Shown in pieces: positions 26,300-35,464 of a DNA stretch of 56,125 bases. The notes below the pieces were generated by a model. The model saw nothing but the letters and a program-made list of their open reading frames with translations. It did no database searches and had not been told where the DNA came from. Origin of the DNA: Omnitrophica WOR_2 bacterium RIFCSPHIGHO2_02_FULL_50_17 (GTDB taxonomy: Bacteria; Omnitrophota; Gorgyraeia; Zapsychrales; Zapsychraceae); the NCBI GenBank assembly GCA_001805645.1, contig MHGQ01000014.1:49325-105449 (forward strand). Direction: 5' to 3'. Each line of letters opens with the position of its first letter. Positions within the stretch are counted from its first letter, which is position 1. The position numbers were made by a program, and so were the translations under genes.

Positions 26300-27295
26300 T
26301 TACGGCACTTCGACCTCATCGAAAATAGCCTTAATGAGATCCTCCGAGGTTTTTTCTTCGGCCTCGGCCTCGTAACTGATGATCACGCGATGGCGCAGGA
26401 CGTCCATGCCGATGGACTTGACATCCTGCGGCGTGACGTAGCCGCGCCCTTGCAAGAAGGCATAGGCCTTGGCGGCAAGGGTAAGATAAATACTGGCCCG
26501 GGGCGAGGCCCCGTAATGGATAAGACCTTTAAGTTCGCTCAAACGATAATTCTGGGGACTGCGGGTAGCATCCACGATATCCACGATGTATTTCTGAATT
26601 TTCTCGTCGATATAAATCTCATCGACCACGGAACGGGCGCGCAAGAGATCCTGAGGGGTGATGATGGTCTGAATGCCAATCGCCGGACTTGTGAAAGACA
26701 TCCTCTGCAATATCTTCAATTCCTCGTCTTTGTTGGGATAATCAACCTTGACCTTCAGCATAAAGCGATCGACCTGGGCCTCGGGCAGAGGATACGTCCC
26801 TTCCTGCTCGATGGGGTTTTGGGTCGCCAAAACCAGAAAGGGTTCCTCCAGCCTGAAGGTCTCCTCGCCGATCGTGATCTGCCGCTCCTGCATGGCCTCT
26901 AAGAGGGCGCTCTGGACCTTGGCCGGGGCGCGGTTAATCTCGTCGGCAAGAATGATATTGGCAAAGAGAGGCCCTTTTTTGACCTTAAACTCCCCTGTGC
27001 GCTGGTCATAAATGAGGGTCCCGGTCAAATCCGCCGGCAGCATATCCGGCGTAAACTGCAGGCGCCGGAATTTTGTCTGAATCGTCGCGGAGATGGTCTT
27101 GACGGCTGTCGTTTTGGCAAGACCCGGGACGCCTTCCAAAAGGATATGGCCGTTGGCCAAAAGCCCTACCAGGAGCCGTTCCAGGAGATCCCTCTGCCCC
27201 ACGATAACCTTTTGGGTCTCCAATAAAATCCCATCGATAAAACTGCTCTCCTTTTTAACCTTTTCGTTAATGGCGGTGATGTCTGAATGGGTCAT
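26300..27295 (-). CDS. MoxR-family AAA+ ATPase
   Basis: 331 residues: Walker A GVPGLAKTTAVKTI (near residue 56), Walker B ILADEINRAP, sensor 1 ATQNPIEQEGTYPLPEAQVDRF, and a C-terminal lid with GASPRASIYLTLAAKAYA. MoxR ATPases act as chaperones that activate or assemble VWA-domain partners, here BatA/BatB. GGAGGAAGAGC lies directly before the ATG. A 37-nt gap separates it from the upstream phosphorylase-like gene. Confidence 0.93.
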   Translation of the reverse strand: MTHSDITAINEKVKKESSFIDGILLETQKVIVGQRDLLERLLVGLLANGHILLEGVPGLAKTTAVKTISATIQTKFRRLQFTPDMLPADLTGTLIYDQRTGEFKVKKGPLFANIILADEINRAPAKVQSALLEAMQERQITIGEETFRLEEPFLVLATQNPIEQEGTYPLPEAQVDRFMLKVKVDYPNKDEELKILQRMSFTSPAIGIQTIITPQDLLRARSVVDEIYIDEKIQKYIVDIVDATRSPQNYRLSELKGLIHYGASPRASIYLTLAAKAYAFLQGRGYVTPQDVKSIGMDVLRHRVIISYEAEAEEKTSEDLIKAIFDEVEVP

Positions 27296-27332
27296 GCTCT
27301 TCCTCCGTTATCTTAAACAAAATAGAATTGAC

Positions 27333-30300
27333 CTATTCGAAATAAACGTCGATGCGCCGGACTTTTTTATCCCGGATATCCGATGCGTACGGCGCAGGTA
27401 TCGTTGCCGAAGAAATAACCACAGCCTGCGCGCAACCCGGATAAGTCAGGCGGACCTCGCGGATGCGCGTCCTATAGGTATCCCGACGTTTCGGATTATG
27501 GTAAACAACGAGAATCCATCCCAAGAAATTAAAGGCATAAACGTTGGCAGGCAGCGGGATTTTCTCCGTCCCGTCGGATGCGCGGAAATCATCGAGCGTT
27601 GAGGCCTTCGTGGTAAACAGCCAGCCTGCCAGGATGGGCTTTAAGGTTAGGCTCAACCCCTCAGAGGAGCTAAATGTAAAGGGATTTTTCCCCGTATTCA
27701 TATGAAGCCATATGCTTAAAAATTCGGCCGTGCTCCCCGACAGGCGGGCCACAAACCCCTGGCCATGCAGGGCGCTGTCCTCATGGATACTGCTGACCAA
27801 AAAGGAGGAATTCTCCAAGATGCTTCGGCCGTACTGCTGCGGCTTAAGAAAAGGAATGAACACGTGGCGGAAATTCTCGTAGAACTCGTCATATAATCCG
27901 CCCCTGAGGAGCTCCAGCATCAGTTTATATTCCATATGAAGCCAGATAGAACCGTTCTCCAGCCAGCCGGGAGGGAAAATACGCGTGCGTCCGATCTCCT
28001 CGGTCTCTTGAGACAAATCGGCATTGACCCGGTACATCTTTAATTTTTTATCATAAAGCCCGGTTCGCCGCAGCTTTTGATAGAGAGCGCGCGCCGCTTG
28101 AGGGCCTTCCGCCATCCGCAGGGCATGCACATAGCCCTCCAGAAAAGGCGGCAGGGTATGCCTTTCGAACTCCAACGGCCACACATGACCGCTGGGTTTC
28201 CCGCCGTCCTCCAGCTTTTCGTAACGGCCAACCTCATAATAAAAATAGGTCGCCAAGAACCCTTCTGCCTCATGGGCCGAAACAATGGCCTTTTCCGTCT
28301 TAGCAATAACAAGATCCAGAAAATCTTTAATCTCGGCAACGGAGAATTCTCTTTCGCTTCCGTCGATGCCAAGACGGATTTGATGACGATAATGTTCTTT
28401 CAAATCGTTCGATTTAAACCAATACCCTGAAGGATCGCATTCCAGAGAAAGCACTTGACGTAACTTCACGATAAAATCCGCTAACTCCTCGAAAATTCCT
28501 ACACGGTCGTTGTCGTTAAGGGCAAGCCGGCTGAAGGCCTTAAGGAGAAATCGACTCATCCGTTTGATCTCAAAGGTCTCGCTCACAGAAGACCCCAAAA
28601 GCCCGGGGAGACCATTGAGGGCATCGTACCAGTTGGGTTTGTCCGCCTCCATCTCGACTCCTATGCCGCCGGGATCCAGCGAAGCAATCTTATTGGCGAT
28701 AAGACACAGCAGTTTACAGACAAGATGCGTATGGTAAACCCCGCCTTCCCCTTTCTGAGTACGCAGGAGATTCCCCCGTTCCGTCATCTTATGACTGTGC
28801 GGGTCTTTGGCCACGGATTTATATTGCCGCACCCCCTGGGCCGTGAGGATGTAGCGCTGGGTGCGCGGCACGATATAATGAGTATTCTGGTAAAAATGAA
28901 ACACCTTCCTTTCCAACAACAGGCCGCGCAGGTCCTCCGGATATAGACCTAAATAACTTTCGATTAAGTCCAGATTGTACGTCCAGTGGTCCGTCCAAAA
29001 TCCCTCGCCGTGCTCGGCGCCCTCCTGGGTGTGGCATATCTCTAAAATGAGCCCCAAAAATTTCGGATGAGAAATCTTTAAAGTAACGGCTTTTCGATCC
29101 AGGTATTCCAGGAGGGTGCCCGGCGAAAAACTCTTCGAGAGAAATTCCTTCAGATGTTCTCGTCCCTCTTGAACGTATTGCTCGAGGATATCGCTTAACC
29201 GCTGATGGTCTGTAACCGTCAGGACCGTGCCCTTGACGATAAGCGGATTATAGCCGTCGGCCTGCAGGAGGTTGAGGAAATTGACCACATGGCTGTCGCG
29301 GACATCCGTATTAAACCACACATCATTACGGCGATTTTGGTTAACATCCCGGTAATTGCCGTTCCCTTGCGAATAAAACGTCGGAGAAACCACGAAGTAA
29401 TTGTAATCCCGTTCCAGGTCCCCGTGTTTACGGCTGTAGACATTGAACGTAACGCCCCCTTCACTTGTCTTCACCGAAACGGGAAGCCCCCCGCGCAGGA
29501 TATTATCCAAAAACGTCTGCGTCGTATATAAATCCAGCTCGCGGCAGGAACTTTGCGTCACGGCAAAATTCCTTATCCCGTCGATAATCGCCTCGTTCCT
29601 TTGGGCCTTACGCTCCACGAAACCGGATTGTCTAACCTGCCGCACAATCCTATTAAGTCTTTGCACATCCCGCGCATAACCAAATAAGGAAATAATCTCC
29701 TTTTCCTGATGCGGCTTTAACGGATAGCGCGCGTAGCTGAAAGCCGAAGGCATGCGATTGCTTGTCTGCTGCAGGGAAGGTCCCTGGAATTTCGGATCGA
29801 GGAACCGGACGGGCGCAACGAAATCCTGGGATGCCCCGAAGATACAGGAAGCCTCCGCAATCGGCTCCAGCAGCTGCGCCCCTTGGGAGTGTGGGTCGAA
29901 ACTGAAGAAAAAATTGCCTTCCTGGATATGCGTCACCTGGGGCGTATCAGCCACCTCAACGTTGAGCTGATAAAACGGCGCCTTCTTTTCTAAATTGCGC
30001 ACCTTCACCCACGCCTCGACGGTGCGGGACATGTTCTTCCCCATCCAGTCCTTTAAACCGTAAGGGACAATGACAGGAAGGCCGTCCATAATCTCAATTG
30101 TATACCTGCGGCGGCCGGTGTTCATGACCCTGACCCGCCGCACAATGGCCGCAAACGGCTCCTCCGGCATCGTAAAATAATTTACGCGCACCTCTAAGCC
30201 CAGATCCTTATTGACCTCCACAAGCGTAAGGTCATGCGCGGAGATTATCAAACGCTGCGTCTTGGCAAAATCAGTCCCTTGTAAATAATTTTGAAAAGGC

Positions 30301-30608
30301 TCCCAATAATATGTCTTTGTGCCTGTTGCGGCCTTGATGAAGGTGCGGAACCCCTGAAGGGCTGTCAAGCGGTAGGATTTATTCGCCGGCTGAAATTCCA
30401 TCATGGCCTTATCTTTGGACTCGATGCCGAAGCCTGCGATACACTGCCCGCGATTCACGTAAAAAACCCACATCGGGATTCCCCACAAGCCGGCGATCCC
30501 AGGGAAAAAGTTGCTGAAGGGTTTACTGAAATTGTAATGATCGATGACAAAACAGCCGTTGTCATCCAGAAAATAATTCACAGATGCCGGTCTATTCATT
30601 CGGCCCAT
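27333..30608 (-). CDS. Large GH94-like phosphorylase/glycoside hydrolase (clan GH-Q type)
   Basis: 1091-residue protein. The N-terminal segment (YFLDDNGCFVIDHY; FFPGIAGLWGIPMWVFYVNRG) matches a set of approximately 1100-residue bacterial proteins usually labelled cellobiose phosphorylase. In the C-terminal half, DKPNWYDALNGLPGLLGSS corresponds by position to the DWND-type catalytic segment of GH94. An N-terminal beta-sandwich plus (alpha/alpha)6 barrel is expected. GH94, GH149 and GH161 all share this plan; the length fits GH161-like beta-glucan phosphorylases, but I cannot choose. No signal peptide is seen, so probably cytoplasmic. The ATG at 30608 overlaps the deacetylase gene; an in-frame ATG at 30599 is an alternative. 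Confidence 0.7.
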   Translation of the reverse strand: MGRMNRPASVNYFLDDNGCFVIDHYNFSKPFSNFFPGIAGLWGIPMWVFYVNRGQCIAGFGIESKDKAMMEFQPANKSYRLTALQGFRTFIKAATGTKTYYWEPFQNYLQGTDFAKTQRLIISAHDLTLVEVNKDLGLEVRVNYFTMPEEPFAAIVRRVRVMNTGRRRYTIEIMDGLPVIVPYGLKDWMGKNMSRTVEAWVKVRNLEKKAPFYQLNVEVADTPQVTHIQEGNFFFSFDPHSQGAQLLEPIAEASCIFGASQDFVAPVRFLDPKFQGPSLQQTSNRMPSAFSYARYPLKPHQEKEIISLFGYARDVQRLNRIVRQVRQSGFVERKAQRNEAIIDGIRNFAVTQSSCRELDLYTTQTFLDNILRGGLPVSVKTSEGGVTFNVYSRKHGDLERDYNYFVVSPTFYSQGNGNYRDVNQNRRNDVWFNTDVRDSHVVNFLNLLQADGYNPLIVKGTVLTVTDHQRLSDILEQYVQEGREHLKEFLSKSFSPGTLLEYLDRKAVTLKISHPKFLGLILEICHTQEGAEHGEGFWTDHWTYNLDLIESYLGLYPEDLRGLLLERKVFHFYQNTHYIVPRTQRYILTAQGVRQYKSVAKDPHSHKMTERGNLLRTQKGEGGVYHTHLVCKLLCLIANKIASLDPGGIGVEMEADKPNWYDALNGLPGLLGSSVSETFEIKRMSRFLLKAFSRLALNDNDRVGIFEELADFIVKLRQVLSLECDPSGYWFKSNDLKEHYRHQIRLGIDGSEREFSVAEIKDFLDLVIAKTEKAIVSAHEAEGFLATYFYYEVGRYEKLEDGGKPSGHVWPLEFERHTLPPFLEGYVHALRMAEGPQAARALYQKLRRTGLYDKKLKMYRVNADLSQETEEIGRTRIFPPGWLENGSIWLHMEYKLMLELLRGGLYDEFYENFRHVFIPFLKPQQYGRSILENSSFLVSSIHEDSALHGQGFVARLSGSTAEFLSIWLHMNTGKNPFTFSSSEGLSLTLKPILAGWLFTTKASTLDDFRASDGTEKIPLPANVYAFNFLGWILVVYHNPKRRDTYRTRIREVRLTYPGCAQAVVISSATIPAPYASDIRDKKVRRIDVYFE

Positions 30609-31455
30609 TTCTTCTTTGCCTTTCCATGGCGCCGCGTATTACTGTTCCGCGAGATAACGCGTGGGGATCTTTCATCTCACGGAATAGATTATAAAACCCC
30701 GTCATCTTCATCCAGAGGTAATCCCGGCGGTTATCCTTATTGCTGAAACGCACGCGCTTGAGTTCAAAGACATCACGGTTTAAGCGGTCATAACCGCGGT
30801 TGGTCGTGCATGCGCCGTCATACCCCGCCCCCCGCACCAATTCCTTGATGCGTTCGGTAAAACCGCCGCCGGGATAAGCAAAATATTTTACAGGGACGCC
30901 CAAAATTTCTTCCAAACGTTTTTTGCTTCCCTGAATTTCTTCAATCTGTTCTTGTTCTGTCAATTCGGGGAGATAAACATGGGTGCGCGTGTGGCTTCCG
31001 ATATCCATGCCGTGGGCCATCATTTCTCTCATCTGAGCGATTGTTAAATACCCCGGCATATCCATCAAATCGGAGGAAACGAATATCGTCGCCGGAAAGC
31101 TGTATTTCTTCAAAACAGGAAAAACGTGCGTGTAATTATCCTCATAACCGTCATCAAAGGTAATAACGACACTTCTGGGCGGGAGATATCTTCCCTCTCG
31201 AATGGCCTGCACCAGCGCATCCAATCTCAGGACGTTAAAACGATGCTTTTTCAAATACGCCATATGCCATTCAAATCTCTGGGGACTGACCGTATCCAGT
31301 TTAAGGGGGCCGGTCTCGGCCACATGATGATACATCATGATGGGAACGACGTATCGAGAGGGAAGCCATAGACAAAAGCCCCCGGCCAGAACAACTAAAA
31401 CCGACACGCCTATAAATATAAATCTTAATGCCCGCTTAAATTTCATGCGAACCAT
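30592..31455 (-). CDS. Membrane-anchored polysaccharide deacetylase (NodB domain)
   Basis: 287 residues: an N-terminal transmembrane anchor (about 10-30), then a CE4/NodB domain with MMYHHV, the catalytic-base and metal motif TFDDGYEDN (about residues 101-109), the metal-binding SHTRTHVYL and the YPGG motif. Expected to remove N- or O-acetyl groups from a polysaccharide in the periplasm or at the surface. The track start (ATG at 31455) and one at 31446 are both possible; neither has a good Shine-Dalgarno. It follows yqeY by 5 nt and overlaps the phosphorylase-like gene. Confidence 0.9.
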   Translation of the reverse strand: MVRMKFKRALRFIFIGVSVLVVLAGGFCLWLPSRYVVPIMMYHHVAETGPLKLDTVSPQRFEWHMAYLKKHRFNVLRLDALVQAIREGRYLPPRSVVITFDDGYEDNYTHVFPVLKKYSFPATIFVSSDLMDMPGYLTIAQMREMMAHGMDIGSHTRTHVYLPELTEQEQIEEIQGSKKRLEEILGVPVKYFAYPGGGFTERIKELVRGAGYDGACTTNRGYDRLNRDVFELKRVRFSNKDNRRDYLWMKMTGFYNLFREMKDPHALSRGTVIRGAMERQRRNGPNE

Positions 31456-31460
31456 ATATC

Positions 31461-31910
31461 TTAAGACGGCGTGAGGACTTTCTGGACCATAGCGCTCACA
31501 AGTTTGTTATCCGCCCTGCCTTGAACCTTCACAAAAAGCGCCTTCATGACCTTGCCCATGTCTTTCATGGACTGCGCGCCCGTCTCGTGAACAGCCTCCT
31601 GCACAAACACCTTTAATTCCTCTTCAGAAATCTCCTGCGGCAGATACCCCTTTAAGACAGCCATTTCCGCCGATTCCTTTTCCACCAAATCCTGCCGCCC
31701 GCCCTGGCCGTAGAGATCGATGGAATCCTGCCTTTGCTTGATCTGCTTTTTAATCACCGCGACGACATCGCCGTCTTCCAGATGATCGGCCCTTTTATCG
31801 ATCCGGACATTCTTTAAATCGGCCCTTAAGAAATTCAGCGTGGATGACCTCACGTGATCCCTGTCCTTCATGGCCTGGACATAATCTTTGGCAATTCTTT
31901 CTTCCAGCAT
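31461..31910 (-). CDS. yqeY: YqeY/GatB-C-terminal-domain protein
   Basis: 149 residues spanning a YqeY family domain throughout: LNFLRADLKNVRID at the N terminus, IKKQIKQRQDSIDLY, LKGYLPQEISEEELK and MGKVMKALFVKVQGRADNKLVS at the C terminus. The domain resembles the tRNA-binding tail of GatB; free YqeY has no agreed function. ATG at 31910 with GGAGAGG upstream, 12 nt after the DUF167 gene. Confidence 0.93.
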   Translation of the reverse strand: MLEERIAKDYVQAMKDRDHVRSSTLNFLRADLKNVRIDKRADHLEDGDVVAVIKKQIKQRQDSIDLYGQGGRQDLVEKESAEMAVLKGYLPQEISEEELKVFVQEAVHETGAQSMKDMGKVMKALFVKVQGRADNKLVSAMVQKVLTPS

Positions 31911-31922
31911 AGCGTCCTCTCC

Positions 31923-32144
31923 TTAAATGTTTTGTATATTAACGATTTTACGCCGTGATTGCAACCCCTTTATAATCTCTATTTGCCCCACACGCACCTT
32001 ATAATGCCGCGCCAACAAATCACAGAGGGCCTTATTGGCTTTGCCATCCACCGCCGGGGCCGTTACATAGACCTTCAGGCCTTCCTCCCCCTCCTGAATG
32101 AGATTCTTTCTTGCACCCGCAACAACTTTCACATCAATTCTCAT
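31923..32144 (-). CDS. DUF167/YggU family protein
   Basis: 73 residues covering a whole DUF167 domain. It has VVAGARKN at the start, LKVYVTAPAVDGKANKALCDLLA in the middle and SRRKIVNI at the end. Function unknown. It is the first gene of a run leading through yqeY to the deacetylase. The 81-nt gap before it (after the PilZ gene) shows no clear promoter or terminator. Confidence 0.88.
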   Translation of the reverse strand: MRIDVKVVAGARKNLIQEGEEGLKVYVTAPAVDGKANKALCDLLARHYKVRVGQIEIIKGLQSRRKIVNIQNI

Positions 32145-32225
32145 TAAAGCAGACCCCGCACAAAAGGATAAAATGCGTTTAAAATCTCGAGGGTGAACAC
32201 GAAAGGAAAAGAACTGCCGAAGGCC

Positions 32226-33395
32226 TCATTTCTGAAAAATAGTAACATCGACTTTGGCTTTCCGAGAAGCGGGAGGTGATGCGGCTGCGGAAGGAATATA
32301 ACCGGATGCGGCTTGATACTGTTCCCTATCGACCCTGACGATCTGGCCGTCCCTAAAAAAATAACCGTTGTTGCCGAGCATCAGGCGTATTCTATCGCGT
32401 TCTTGAAAAGCGGCGATTCTGGCTGTCCAAGTTTCCCGTTTTATCTGGCGTATTCTTGATCGGACATCCCTGATTTTCTGATGATAAAAATCAACCAGGG
32501 CGTTCCCCTCCTGGATACTGTGGACATCCCCGGCATAATCCGTCAATTGATTCTGAAAAACCTTTATCTCGTTGGTCAAATGCACATCTTTTGTCCTTAG
32601 CGCAGGGACAGATTCCATTTCCTGTTTAAGCTGCAGGTTTTCTTGATAGGCCAAGGAAAGCATCGTTTCCGTCTCAGAGAGAACAGTTTTAATGACGCTC
32701 AATTCCTTGGCGGCGGCTGTCAGCATAGCCCGACTCTCCTGGTAGAGCCTTGTAGTTGCCCCTAACTGCCGGCTGACACCGGCCAATCTAAGACTTGTCT
32801 CCTGATAGCGACGCTGATAATTCCTAATCATGGCCGCCTGTTGGACAGATATCCTGAATAATTGGTCATAGGACCGAACAAGATCCCGATAAAGTGCATA
32901 ACTCAAATAGAGCATATACCCTGTCAATACAGTGACGACTATTGTCAGAAAAGTATTGAGATCCCTTTTAAATTTATCCGCGCTGGCAAGCCGAGAGGTG
33001 CCCTTGCGGGTACGGTGGGATAATTTGGCCACTATCGCCTCAGGGGTATCTGCAAACTGTATCCCGCAGAGATACTGATTCTTAAAATAACGCTTCTTCA
33101 TGTGCCAGATCAGCCGGCCGCTCGACGGGATAAAACCGGCATTCTGCAGATTCGCATCAAAGGTAAATATGCTCTGGTCCGTAGGATTGACAGGCGAGTT
33201 GATTTCCAAAAGCATGCCGGAGGTGCTGATATCGCGCACTCGGCCATAACCCAAAAGTTCGCTATCCTTAACACGCCATGATATCCGCTTGTTTTCTCTG
33301 ACACGTACATCTTTACGCTCATCCTGCCTGCCCCCGCCGTCAGCGGAGCAGGCGGCAGACACAGCGCTGGACAAAATTTTAGAACGAATCACCAT
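32226..33395 (-). CDS. PilZ-domain membrane protein with coiled coil
   Basis: 389 residues: a PilZ domain (about 30-125) with the c-di-GMP motifs KRISWR (RxxxR-type) and DISTSG (D/NxSxxG), then one transmembrane helix (about 150-170), a long coiled-coil region (about 175-320) and an Ala/Pro/Ser-rich C terminus. Cyclic-di-GMP binding on the cytoplasmic side could be relayed to the periplasmic coiled coil (inference). The first 25 or so residues are encoded by a GC-rich palindromic repeat and may be an insertion or not translated. A promoter with a perfect palindrome lies just upstream. Confidence 0.8.
   Translation of the reverse strand: MVIRSKILSSAVSAACSADGGGRQDERKDVRVRENKRISWRVKDSELLGYGRVRDISTSGMLLEINSPVNPTDQSIFTFDANLQNAGFIPSSGRLIWHMKKRYFKNQYLCGIQFADTPEAIVAKLSHRTRKGTSRLASADKFKRDLNTFLTIVVTVLTGYMLYLSYALYRDLVRSYDQLFRISVQQAAMIRNYQRRYQETSLRLAGVSRQLGATTRLYQESRAMLTAAAKELSVIKTVLSETETMLSLAYQENLQLKQEMESVPALRTKDVHLTNEIKVFQNQLTDYAGDVHSIQEGNALVDFYHQKIRDVRSRIRQIKRETWTARIAAFQERDRIRLMLGNNGYFFRDGQIVRVDREQYQAASGYIPSAAASPPASRKAKVDVTIFQK
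33326..33353. repeat. GC-rich palindrome at the 5' end of the PilZ gene
   Basis: GCCTGC...GCAGGC arms (33326-33353) enclose CCGC-CGTCA-GCGG. The element falls within the first 25 codons and encodes an unconserved-looking Ala/Gly/Ser run before the PilZ domain. Its GC content stands out against the AT-rich promoter next to it. Confidence 0.5.
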
Positions 33396-33423
33396 AGACT
33401 ATTCATTCCTCCCTCAATCTTTT

Positions 33424-33464
33424 TATACTGATTACAGTATATAAACAAATCAAGGCGAAAACAA
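33424..33464 (-). promoter_or_regulatory. Promoter with overlapping palindromic operator, PilZ gene
   Basis: On the minus strand TTGTTT (33464-33459), 17 nt, TATACT (33441-33436). The -10 is embedded in TATACTG-TAAT-CAGTATA (33424-33441), a perfect inverted repeat with 7-bp arms. A dimeric repressor bound there would block polymerase. No regulator gene is adjacent. Confidence 0.6.
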
Positions 33465-33481
33465 GAAAATTTCGTGAGGAT

Positions 33482-35464
33482 TTAGAAAGGCTGATCCCCC
33501 TTGAAAATGGCATCCAGGATGCCGTTAATGACGGCTTCCTCTGGCCGGACGTCCTTTTCCTGGGAATCTGAAGACGGTTGTCCGGACTCCTGTATCTGAG
33601 AGGGCTCCCCTTGGGCATCGGCATTGGAGGACTCTTCTTCGATATCAAGGGCGCGAAAGATAACCTTTTTCAGCTCTTCCCTGCCTTTACTGCGGATCAC
33701 TTGCCTGCCGACATCCCCCACATCCGGATAAATCCGCAGATCCCTGAACCTGCCCTGATAAGGCATAAGGGGAATATGAATCCGATTGTCCTCGTCCTGG
33801 AGGTACGCAAACTCCTCTACGGCCGTTACCATACCGGCAGATAAATCTTCAAGGATATAGAAATCGGCCTTGAGGACCAGATTCTGAGCGAAATCCATCT
33901 GGCCGTTTGCCGTCATCAGAAATCCATCCGCGCCGAATGCCGCTTTAGGAACAAAAATGGTGTCGTCCTGCATTTTTACCGACAATTCAACCAAATCCAA
34001 AGTCGTCTCTTCTTTTTTCAGGATATCCTTATACCTCTCCGGCAGGTCCGCCTCTATCTGAGACGCCAGATGAGGGATAAAGGATATTTTATCAAGGACA
34101 AACCTCAATAAATTAACATTGCTGAATTTGCCCTCCCGGACCTCAAACGCGCCTTCCCCTTTCCAAGATGCCGTTAGAGATACCGAATCTTCCGGCTCCT
34201 GCCCCTGCCCTTCCCCGCTGAAATCACCGAGGAGCTTCCCTGCCAATATCACCGGCCCGGCCCCCTCCTCCAGCACCGGCATGACCCGGGAAGGAATCAA
34301 CTCCGCCAGTTGAATGTCTTCGATATGAAGATCATAAAAAAATGCCCGTTCTCTTAAATAATCCTCCACACGCCCCTGGCCGGCCACTTTCCCGGCGCCA
34401 TAAAAAAAAGACAGCGTTTTTATATCCAAATCTGATTCCGTCATCTGAAAGGCAACCTGGATGCCTTCAAAAGGTTTTTGCAGCATCTCGACCTTGACTT
34501 TGCCGTCCGTTAACTGCCCCTCGGCGGACAAGTCCAAAAGACCGGTGGGGCCGGCCTTCAACTGAGGAACGGTGACCTGCAATTTCCCCTCCGGATTCCC
34601 TTCCAGCCTTAAGTTTCCCCTCAGGAGGGCATAAAAAGGCGCCTTTCTTATCTGCAGGCGCGCTAAATCCGTCTCGACTTTAAAATCACTCATATGAACC
34701 TGCTGATTATCCAAATCAAGGAATAAATTGCCGCGGCCCCGGATATTGGCCTGATCGGCCCAAACGGAACAGTTGAATCGAAACGCCGACGGTCTCTTCA
34801 AAGACAAATCCGTGATTTGAAAATCAATTCCCTCGACGGGGATAACCCAGGGCGGGTCATATCCTTGGTCCGTAAAAGTCAAGGAACCGTCCTCAATACG
34901 AAACGCTTGAATAAAAAACTCTAAAGGCGCATCTCGCCCGCCCTCCTCTTCCGCCTGAGCCGCATAAACTACGGAGGAAAAAGGGAGATGGAGCCCCACG
35001 GGCATATCCGCCGTACCTTTGGGTTCCGCCCGCGGGGCAGGACTTTTACCGGAAGGCATGGATAATTCCGGCAGATTGATTTTCCCTTCGGCGGTGCGGA
35101 TCAGCTGAAGAGCGGGGCTGCGAATCTCAGCCCGAGAAATATGAATCTTCTTTCTAATAAGAAAATCAAAGATGTTCACATCCAGATAAACAGAGGCGGC
35201 CGTCAAAAAAGGACCTGCGGAGAATGCCGGGTCATCTAAAATGGATACCCCCTGCACATTGAGGATAATGCCTTTATCGGCCGCAATGCCAAGCTGAAGT
35301 CCTTGAATCCGCACCTCCCGTCCCAGCGCGGAGCCTATGTACCGGGCAAGATAAGCACGATACTGATCGATATTATACGTCTTTAAAAAAACGAATGCGG
35401 CTGTTCCCAAAAGGAGAATGAAAACAAAAAAAACAAGAATGACAATCTTGACGGTTTTCTTCAT
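33482..35464 (-). CDS. AsmA-family protein
   Basis: 660 residues: one N-terminal transmembrane helix (about 7-29), then the AsmA start motif ([19 protein letters not shown]) and a long beta-rich region with [35 protein letters not shown]-type repeats. The C-terminal part resembles the AsmA C-terminal domain, followed by an acidic, Ser/Gln-rich tail. AsmA-like proteins are inner-membrane-anchored, span the periplasm and are implicated in phospholipid transport to the outer membrane. Start overlaps the upstream stop as ATGA. Confidence 0.8.
   Translation of the reverse strand: MKKTVKIVILVFFVFILLLGTAAFVFLKTYNIDQYRAYLARYIGSALGREVRIQGLQLGIAADKGIILNVQGVSILDDPAFSAGPFLTAASVYLDVNIFDFLIRKKIHISRAEIRSPALQLIRTAEGKINLPELSMPSGKSPAPRAEPKGTADMPVGLHLPFSSVVYAAQAEEEGGRDAPLEFFIQAFRIEDGSLTFTDQGYDPPWVIPVEGIDFQITDLSLKRPSAFRFNCSVWADQANIRGRGNLFLDLDNQQVHMSDFKVETDLARLQIRKAPFYALLRGNLRLEGNPEGKLQVTVPQLKAGPTGLLDLSAEGQLTDGKVKVEMLQKPFEGIQVAFQMTESDLDIKTLSFFYGAGKVAGQGRVEDYLRERAFFYDLHIEDIQLAELIPSRVMPVLEEGAGPVILAGKLLGDFSGEGQGQEPEDSVSLTASWKGEGAFEVREGKFSNVNLLRFVLDKISFIPHLASQIEADLPERYKDILKKEETTLDLVELSVKMQDDTIFVPKAAFGADGFLMTANGQMDFAQNLVLKADFYILEDLSAGMVTAVEEFAYLQDEDNRIHIPLMPYQGRFRDLRIYPDVGDVGRQVIRSKGREELKKVIFRALDIEEESSNADAQGEPSQIQESGQPSSDSQEKDVRPEEAVINGILDAIFKGDQPF

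Noticed and set aside
26093-26902. 269-aa plus-strand ORF opposite the moxR and DUF58 genes
   Set aside because: It is an antisense shadow: moxR and DUF58 carry complete conserved motifs, while this frame has no recognisable domain or Shine-Dalgarno.
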